This document shows, one piece after another, positions 5,593 through 10,641 of a DNA stretch of 10,641 nt. The notes under the pieces are model-generated. The model saw nothing but the letters and a program-made list of their open reading frames with translations, did no database searches and was not told the DNA's origin. The DNA comes from Goniomonas avonlea (taxonomy: Eukaryota; Cryptophyceae; Goniomonadida; Goniomonadaceae), in contig QUTJ01031278.1 of assembly GCA_003573635.1 (NCBI GenBank), positions 1 through 10,641 of the forward strand. Reading direction: 5' to 3'. Every line of letters starts with the position of its first letter. Position 1 is the first letter of the stretch. The position numbers were made by a program, and so were the translations under genes.

Positions 5593-8500
5593 ATGGGCGA
5601 CGACACCTCGCCCGACCGATCGGTCGATGGATCCCGCAACTCTTATCGCTCGGCGAGTAACGAGCACTCCACGATTGGTCTTGTGCTGAAGCAGCGTAAA
5701 GTGGAGCTCATTGTCGAAGGGAGTCCCGCGCACTTCAATGGGACCATCGAGGTCGGCGACGAGGTGGTCATGGTCGACGACATTCCGGTCAAGAACGACA
5801 CTGTTCTGGCATCTCTTGTCGGCCCACTCGGAAGTACCGTCCGGCTCACATTTAAGAAACGGGGGCGCGATGGCGTCCTCAATCACGTGGAACTCCAACG
5901 CTCCAAGCTCTGGGACAAAGGCCAAAAGGAGAAGGCGCCGCGCAATGTTTATCACGAGGACGGTAGATTCGACATAGTCCGCAGAGAGGCGTATGTCCTC
6001 GCTGAGCAGCTTTCCCTTAGTGAAGCGCGTTGCCGTGAGTTGGAGCACTTGTTGTTTCAGCAACAACGGATGCTGGAGAATGAGCGAGCGAACAACTCCT
6101 CCGGTTCGTACCGCCATACAACCACAGAGAGTGTCCAAGCTCACCAACTCTTGGAGTTGAATGAAGAGTTGCGTATGTACAAGGTAAGACATTCGTCTTT
6201 GTGAATGTGCATGACGACCTCGGCTAGGCCCGGAACGAAGAACTCGAGCACGCCGTTGGAGGGGCATCCAAGATCTGCCCCACCTGCTCCGATCGTGTTC
6301 ACACCGAAAGTGCCTACAGTGTCCAATTTCATGACCTTGAGTCGCGAATGCAGCAATACGTTTTGAGGATCAGGGAACTGGAGGAACAGCTCGCTATCAA
6401 GGACCGGGAGTTCATGTGCGTTTGTGAGACTTTTCTCCCCGTCTTGTTGCGCAGGAGTTATAGCTATGCAAGCCCTGGATCTGATTGATACGCAGCATTG
6501 CGGAGCAAAGTTTCCTGAGCCGACTTGCCGAGTTTGATCATCGTCTTGAGAATGCTCGATCTGAGCGAGATGTGACGACTGAAATGTTGCAGGTACCTCC
6601 CTTACGCACCAGTTTTTGTTTGTGCGCTTGTGGACCCACTCTGATCCACCCTCACAGGCAAGGCAACTTCTGGAGCTCAACAATGAGCTTGAGCGGGCCA
6701 GGGGAGTCGCCGAACATAAGTCTTCGTTGCTGGTGGATAGGGAGGCCGCTGTGCGACAGGAGTTTGCCGAGCGAGAGGGCCAGCTTCGTGGACAATTGAC
6801 TGCCGCTAAGGAGAGCGCGGATACCATGCAGCAACGACTTGTCTCCCTACAAGCACAGGTGCGCCCAATGCAGAAAATTGTGTTGAATTTCACTCCAAAG
6901 TAATATCTATTCAATATCAAGATGGTGTTTCAGGTGTGTTGTTATCTCGAGCATGAGTCGAGTGCGCAGAATTCATGCCGAAAGGAGCGTACTGTGTTTC
7001 GGTTCAAGAGAGCTCACAAGTTCAATTGAACCTAAGATCTGTGAATCTCAAGTTCAAGGATTTATCCTGGACCCGTCTACTTCACTGAAGGGATGCCATT
7101 GCGATTCCCCATGCTTTCGGCAATGCGATTCATTGCAGTTGAGGACGCGCAATTTGATTCGACCCTGTTACGTTCGAAAATTCATTTGCGATTCATTTCG
7201 TGGGGCGGATCGTTATCACAAGTGGTTAGATTTGATATATTGGCTGACAATCCTCATCTCTGATCTGACTAAGCTTATCCAAACCCAATCCCGCCCCGTC
7301 CCTTACCCGTTCAAACACTATTGCTATTGACTCCATGATTAGAGATCGATCAGTATCTCTCGATCGATAGAAAGAATATGGAAAAATAGTTTGTATGATA
7401 GAATATGTAGAAATAGATAGATACAGTAATCTAGAGACAGCGAGATAGATCTCTAGATGTTTTGTCGAGAGCCTGCTCTCGAGCCCAAGCCTGCACAAGC
7501 ATCCATCACCTCCACATCTGATCGTGCTCGCTGCGGATGCAGAGAGGATGCAAGTCTTGCAACACAAATGCAGAGTCCTAGGTGGATGCAGAGTCCTACG
7601 TGGATGCAGAGTCCTACGTGGATGCAGAGTCCTACGTGGATCCAAGTCTTGCAACACTGATGCAGAGTCCTACGTGGATGCAGAGCGCTACGTGGATTCA
7701 AGTCTTGCAGCACTGAGCTTAACCCGCGTGTCTCCCAAGTCACACACGGGCACAGTTGGACGCTGTGTCGTCAGAGCGTGGGCGCATGGCGGCAGAGCTG
7801 GCGTCGGCCGAGCGACGACTCAAGGAGGAGGCGGACCGCATTGTGCAAGACTCTGCGTCCTCAATCCAGCGGTGGGTTGCACGTGATTCACACACGCATG
7901 CGCCCCACGCGCCCACACATGCCCCGCACATAACACGCGGACCCGTGGACTGACTGGCGCACAGCATGGAGGAGAAGCTGCGGCAGGAGCAGAAGGCCCG
8001 TCAGGCCGCGCAGCTGGAGTTGGAGGCCACGGTGACTCGCCTTGACCACAATGTTCGCACAGCAGAGATGCGCGCGGCTGCGGCGGAGGAACAGGTGCAC
8101 CTTTGTGTGTGCAGCTCTGCCACTCTGGCTTTCCCCCGATATGTCCTTCTTCTCCCACACAAAGTGAGAATGACAGACACACTCTCACACAGGAGAGGTA
8201 GAGACAGACAGACTGAGAGGCACACGAGGTGCTCCAGCCACCTGGGTGGGCGCTTAGTGCTAATGGTTTTGAACAGCTTGCGCGTGAATCCGAGGCATAT
8301 GGGTCTCGGTGCGAGGCACTGCGACTGGAGCTGGAGAGACACGGGCACACTGCTCGCGCACAGCTGGAAGACAAGGACAGGCAGCTGACACAGCGCGGGG
8401 TGGAGAGTGATTCGCGGATGGCCGACCTCATGGCGCGGGTGCAGGTGCGGCTGCGCGTGTGTGTTGCTGCAAAGGCTGTCTTGTCGTCAGAGATCGGGTG

Positions 8501-10459
8501 TGTCAGTGTGCGTGTGTTTTTTTTTTTTTGTGTGTGTGTGTGTGTGTCAGTGTGTGTCCGTGTCCGTGTCCGTGTCCGTGTCCGTGTGCCAATGATGTAA
8601 AATGTAAATCCGTGTGCAGATGATGCTTGCGGAGCGGAACGAGCTCGACACACAGGTCGAGGAGCAAGCGCGTACAATTCTCAACCTCGACGCTGAGAAC
8701 GCCGAGCTGCGCCGCATTATTTCGGATGAGGACCAGCGTGCCGACACGCAGGTGTGTTGTCTGACACGCAGGTCCCATGCGAGCACCGGCACACACAGAC
8801 TCCCCCTCCCTCCCCCCCTCCCACATTTCCCTTCCACCTTCATTCTAAGCAGGTCCTCACACTGTGGTAGAGTCTAGAGCATGGCAGAAAGCCCCTGATG
8901 TAACTCCTGACACACGGAACATCCATACGCACTGGATTACACCGCCTGTCAGCGCGCTTGAGGGTTCAGTTCGGTTCACAAACCTGGGTCACACCAGACC
9001 AAACACACCTCCACTGCCGCTCACAGATACACTGTTGTTGCGCATGATTCTCATCCATTTTCGCCTATGAGACGCCTGTCAACTCTGCGCACAAATACAC
9101 TGTTGGTTGCGCAATGCGTTCAGGTCGACTCTCGAACACAGCGCTGGTTGCGGAAGCTCGCATGTGTGACCCCCGTCGCAGGCAACACAGCTGCTGCAAA
9201 TTGACTCTGAGAACAAGGAGTTGCATGCCCGCATGCAGGTGGTCGAGAGCGAGCGACAGGTGCACCTCCCTTCTTTCTTGCTCGTCGTTGGTTGCGAGAG
9301 GCCGGAGGACGGCCTCTGCAGCAATGTGATATCGGGCGGCTTTCGTCGTGCCTCTCACCAATAGCGTTTTGACAAGAGTCTCACCAATAGTGTTTTGACA
9401 AGAGTCTCACCAATAGCGTTTTGACAAGAGTCTCACCAATAGCGTTTTGACAAGAGCCTTGCCGAGCCGCCGGACATGTTCTGACACCGCAGTGTGCAGG
9501 CGAGGGTGGAGGCAGAGAAGTCGCTGCAGCAAGCTCGCATGACGATCACTCGGCTCGAGGACCGGCAGCGCCTTGTCGAGGCTGAACTCGAGGCGTTGCA
9601 GGCTCGCTCCGCTGCCTCCGAGGCCGCTCTCAGGGTAAGCATATGGACCACGCCTTCTCCGTTCGCGTGTGTGTTCGTTTCGCAGCCTCGTCCCACTGCC
9701 TGGCGCTTTCGTGCTTAGTGACTACTCAGTTATTTGTGTCGTCTTTCGCGGCAACAGCCAGGGCTGGAAACGCAACGTGCACTCAAGACAGTTGGGGACG
9801 ACACATAGGAGCGTCCGCGTTTTTATCCTCCCAGCTTCGAATTTGTCTCACCCGCAACAACAGACACGGGTGTCCGAGTTGGAGTTGGTGCTTTCAACAC
9901 TTGAGGGCAAGTGTGTCCGTAAGAAGGAGCGCCTCCGCAGCGTGAGGCAGCGCGAGATTGACGCCAACGCAAACCGTGAAGCGGCAGAAAACTTGGCCCG
10001 CGATGTCCAGGTTTGTCGCCACTTTCCTCCTTTTCATTTCGCGAGGTATTCGTGGGACGACATCATTGGACATGGTTGCTTCACCACCCCCGCTGCATTC
10101 GGACCATCACACAGCTACAAACACCAGCCCGCACCACCCCGCACCACCCGGGTCCACGACACAGACAACATTCACCGTTCCTCCGTAAGCAGTCAAACCA
10201 GTCAACCCTAAAAAATAGAATTTATTGAAAATTTTCAACACAACGGGGACCGGATCCGCCCGCAGTCAAACCAGTCAACCACCGCGCATGCAACCCACAC
10301 TGGCCACAACAGAGCCGCGCACGTGCGCTGCAGGCACGGGTCGACTCCCTCATGGGAATTGAGTCTGAGTCGACGAGACTGGCTGAGGAGCTTGACAAGG
10401 CGCGGGCGCACGAGCGCGAGGCCTTGCACGCTTTGGAAGAGCGCCTCGCGGCTGAGCAG
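5593..10459 (+). CDS. PDZ domain plus long coiled-coil protein, 3' end beyond the window
   Basis: Predicted exons: 5593-6183, 6228-6415, 6496-6592, 6658-6858, 7756-7871, 7965-8094, 8277-8444, 8620-8751, 9182-9259, 9500-9634, 9864-10010, 10334-10459. They give 703 residues in one frame. A donor (GTACGT) follows at 10460 and no further exon is clear before 10641, so the protein is incomplete. Residues about 26-103 form a PDZ domain; from about 125 on the sequence is almost entirely Glu/Gln/Arg/Ala/Leu-rich coiled coil. A CPTC motif at residues 214-217 interrupts the coil. There is no signal peptide or membrane segment. The family is not recognised; a cytoskeletal, centrosomal or flagellar scaffold is inferred. 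All introns are GT..AG; nine of the 12 donors leave phase 0 or restore it in pairs. ATG 5593 is the first in-frame ATG shown and precedes the PDZ domain. Confidence 0.86.
5668..5901 (+). other. PDZ domain of the coiled-coil gene
   Basis: Residues about 26-103. TIGLVL (27-32) occupies the peptide-carboxylate loop. ELIVEGSPAHFNG gives the G-S-P-A turn before the first helix, and IEVGDEVVMVDDIPV is the classic G-D-x-[IV] core. LVGPLGSTVRLTFKKRG is the last helix and strand. The whole domain lies in exon 1. Confidence 0.88.
6276..6287 (+). other. CPTC motif between coiled-coil segments
   Basis: Exon 2 encodes ICPTCSDRVH: Cys214 and Cys217 separated by Pro-Thr, with coiled coil before (to about residue 207) and after (from about 230). 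C-P-x-C within a coiled coil is the pattern of the Rad50 zinc hook. The resemblance is to the motif only; there is no ATPase domain here. Confidence 0.55.
6859..7755 (+). other. Long intron 4 of the coiled-coil gene (897 bp)
   Basis: Donor GTGCGC after CAG, acceptor CACAG at 7751-7755. Frames continuing from exon 4 hit stops, and I found no phase-compatible exon inside. It holds three TGCGATTC motifs (about 7100-7190), an AT-rich GATA/GATC-rich stretch (about 7340-7455), and the 18/20-bp minisatellite. It is the longest intron in the window by a factor of two. Confidence 0.72.
7548..7715. repeat. Composite minisatellite of 18-bp and 20-bp units within an intron
   Basis: Order of units: one 20-bp B unit (7548-7567), four 18-bp A units ATGCAGAGTCCTACGTGG (7568-7639, the first with one change), one B (7640-7659), two A (7660-7695), one B (7696-7715). 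B units contain CAAGTCTTGCA. The order B-AAAA-B-AA-B shows higher-order duplication. The A units are a multiple of three and translate as repeated MQSPTW, but the block lacks usable splice sites in frame. Confidence 0.9.
8095..8276 (+). other. Intron 6 of the coiled-coil gene with good branch-point context
   Basis: 182-bp intron, donor GTGCAC, acceptor AACAG. GTGCTAATGG about 15-20 bases before the acceptor matches the yUnAy branch-point consensus. CACACTCTCACACAGG and GACAGACAGACTGAGAGG runs are simple-repeat-like. Confidence 0.65.
8517..8590. repeat. T13, (GT)n and (CCGTGT)n simple repeats in intron 7
   Basis: A run of 13 T (8517-8529) is followed by about nine GT units (to 8547) and then about six GTGTCC hexamers (about 8553-8588). 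All lie inside the intron 8445-8619, just ahead of its CAG acceptor, where the T run could also serve as polypyrimidine tract. Confidence 0.9.
8752..9181 (+). other. Intron 8 of the coiled-coil gene (430 bp)
   Basis: Donor GTGTGT at 8752, acceptor CGCAG ending at 9181. The donor context GACACGCAGGT is repeated 20 bp downstream (8763-8773), a second possible donor. About 9025-9115 contains an approximate direct duplication around ATACACTGTTG(G)TTGCGCA. A CTAAGCAG near 8845-8852 looks like an acceptor, but the frame after it stops within six codons. No additional exon or gene is seen. Confidence 0.7.
9353..9456. repeat. 26-bp tandem repeat, four copies
   Basis: Exactly four contiguous 26-bp copies (9353-9378, 9379-9404, 9405-9430, 9431-9456) with a single base change, in copy two (C to T). 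Each begins TCTCACCAATAG and ends TTTTGACAAGAG. It lies in the intron between the exons ending at 9259 and starting at 9500. The near identity points to recent expansion, so copy number is likely to vary between strains. Confidence 0.95.
10011..10333 (+). other. Intron 11 of the coiled-coil gene, with flanking 19-bp direct repeats
   Basis: 323-bp intron, donor GTTTGT, acceptor CTGCAG. GCAGTCAAACCAGTCAACC occurs exactly at 10189-10207 and 10262-10280, bracketing a 54-bp AT-rich segment. About 10120-10150 has a GCACCACCC repeat. No coding sequence is seen. Confidence 0.75.
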
Positions 10460-10641
10460 GTACGTTTTCTGGAGTCTGTGAGTGCCAGTGAGACAACGCG
10501 TCTTTTCGCCCGTGCGGCTCGCCTCCCGTGTGTGTGCTCGGTGAGAAACGTAATCGAGCGTGCACGCGGTGAGAGCAGACATTCGCGTGGGAGAAGATGT
10601 TCACCTGTGTGTGCTCTCGGTGAGAGAAGACGACATGCACC
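10460..10641 (+). other. Start of intron 12, running off the window
   Basis: Begins with the strong donor GTACGT after GAGCAG. The remaining 182 bp contain GT-rich and CGGTGAGA repeats (near 10539, 10568 and 10619) but no convincing acceptor followed by in-frame coiled-coil sequence, so the next exon is outside. Confidence 0.6.

Noticed and set aside
5557-6267. 236-codon open frame antisense to the PDZ exon
   Set aside because: Shadow of a GC-rich coding exon; the sense strand has a recognisable PDZ domain and coiled coil.
6416-6495. Upstream acceptor GCGCAG near 6454 for exon 3 of the coiled-coil gene
   Set aside because: Using it gives a stop (TGA) after about a dozen codons, while the acceptor at 6495 continues the coiled-coil frame.
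7457-7660. Open frame with repeated MQSPTW
   Set aside because: Produced by the 18-bp minisatellite, whose length is a multiple of three; no phase-compatible splice sites tie it to the flanking exons.
7820-8677. 285-codon minus-strand open frame across plus-strand exons 6-8
   Set aside because: It runs through intronic simple repeats and has biased, domain-free sequence; the sense exons join in one coiled-coil frame.
9353-9456. Could the 26-bp array be a CRISPR
   Set aside because: The copies are contiguous without spacers, and the setting is a eukaryotic intron.

Overview
This window comes from an intron-rich nuclear eukaryotic genome, most likely that of a flagellated or ciliated protist. 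The evidence is 20 complete short spliceosomal introns (42 to 897 bp, all GT..AG), dense microsatellites and minisatellites, MITE-like DNA transposons, and a gene built of sperm-tail PG-rich (STPGP/SHIPPO) repeats, a family tied to axonemal and cytoskeletal microtubules. Nothing looks bacterial: there are no operons and no Shine-Dalgarno sites. I cannot name the lineage from sequence alone.

Layout. Bases 1-760 hold no gene I can support, only a (TG)45 microsatellite and a small CAAACAAT-type array. Bases 761-1575 are a transposon cluster: a 221-bp Tourist-like (PIF/Harbinger type) MITE with 17-bp perfect terminal inverted repeats and a TAA target duplication, an adjoining 28-bp tandem array into which it appears to have inserted, then a CTAGTGCCTA-ended element that is itself interrupted by a 266-bp element with TA target duplication. 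A small single-exon coiled-coil gene (1607-1888, +) starts 31 bp beyond this cluster.

Bases 2026-5357 (minus strand) hold a ten-exon gene for a 687-residue protein with an N-terminal PDZ domain, a Ser-rich linker, a short coiled coil and ten STPGP repeats. Each internal repeat sits in its own 108-117 bp exon and every intron is phase 1. It converges on the small gene. From 5593 to the right edge (+) runs a divergent gene, incomplete at its 3' end, whose first 12 exons encode 703 residues: an N-terminal PDZ domain, then a long coiled coil with a CPTC motif. Its introns carry several minisatellites.

The two PDZ genes share a 235-bp intergenic region with a duplicated GGCTGAAGCCGCAAA motif, so they may be co-expressed. 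A reasonable inference, not shown by the sequence, is that both are flagellar or basal-body scaffold proteins. The most interesting features are the PDZ plus STPGP architecture with its one-repeat-per-exon structure, the head-to-head PDZ gene pair, and the nested non-autonomous transposons.
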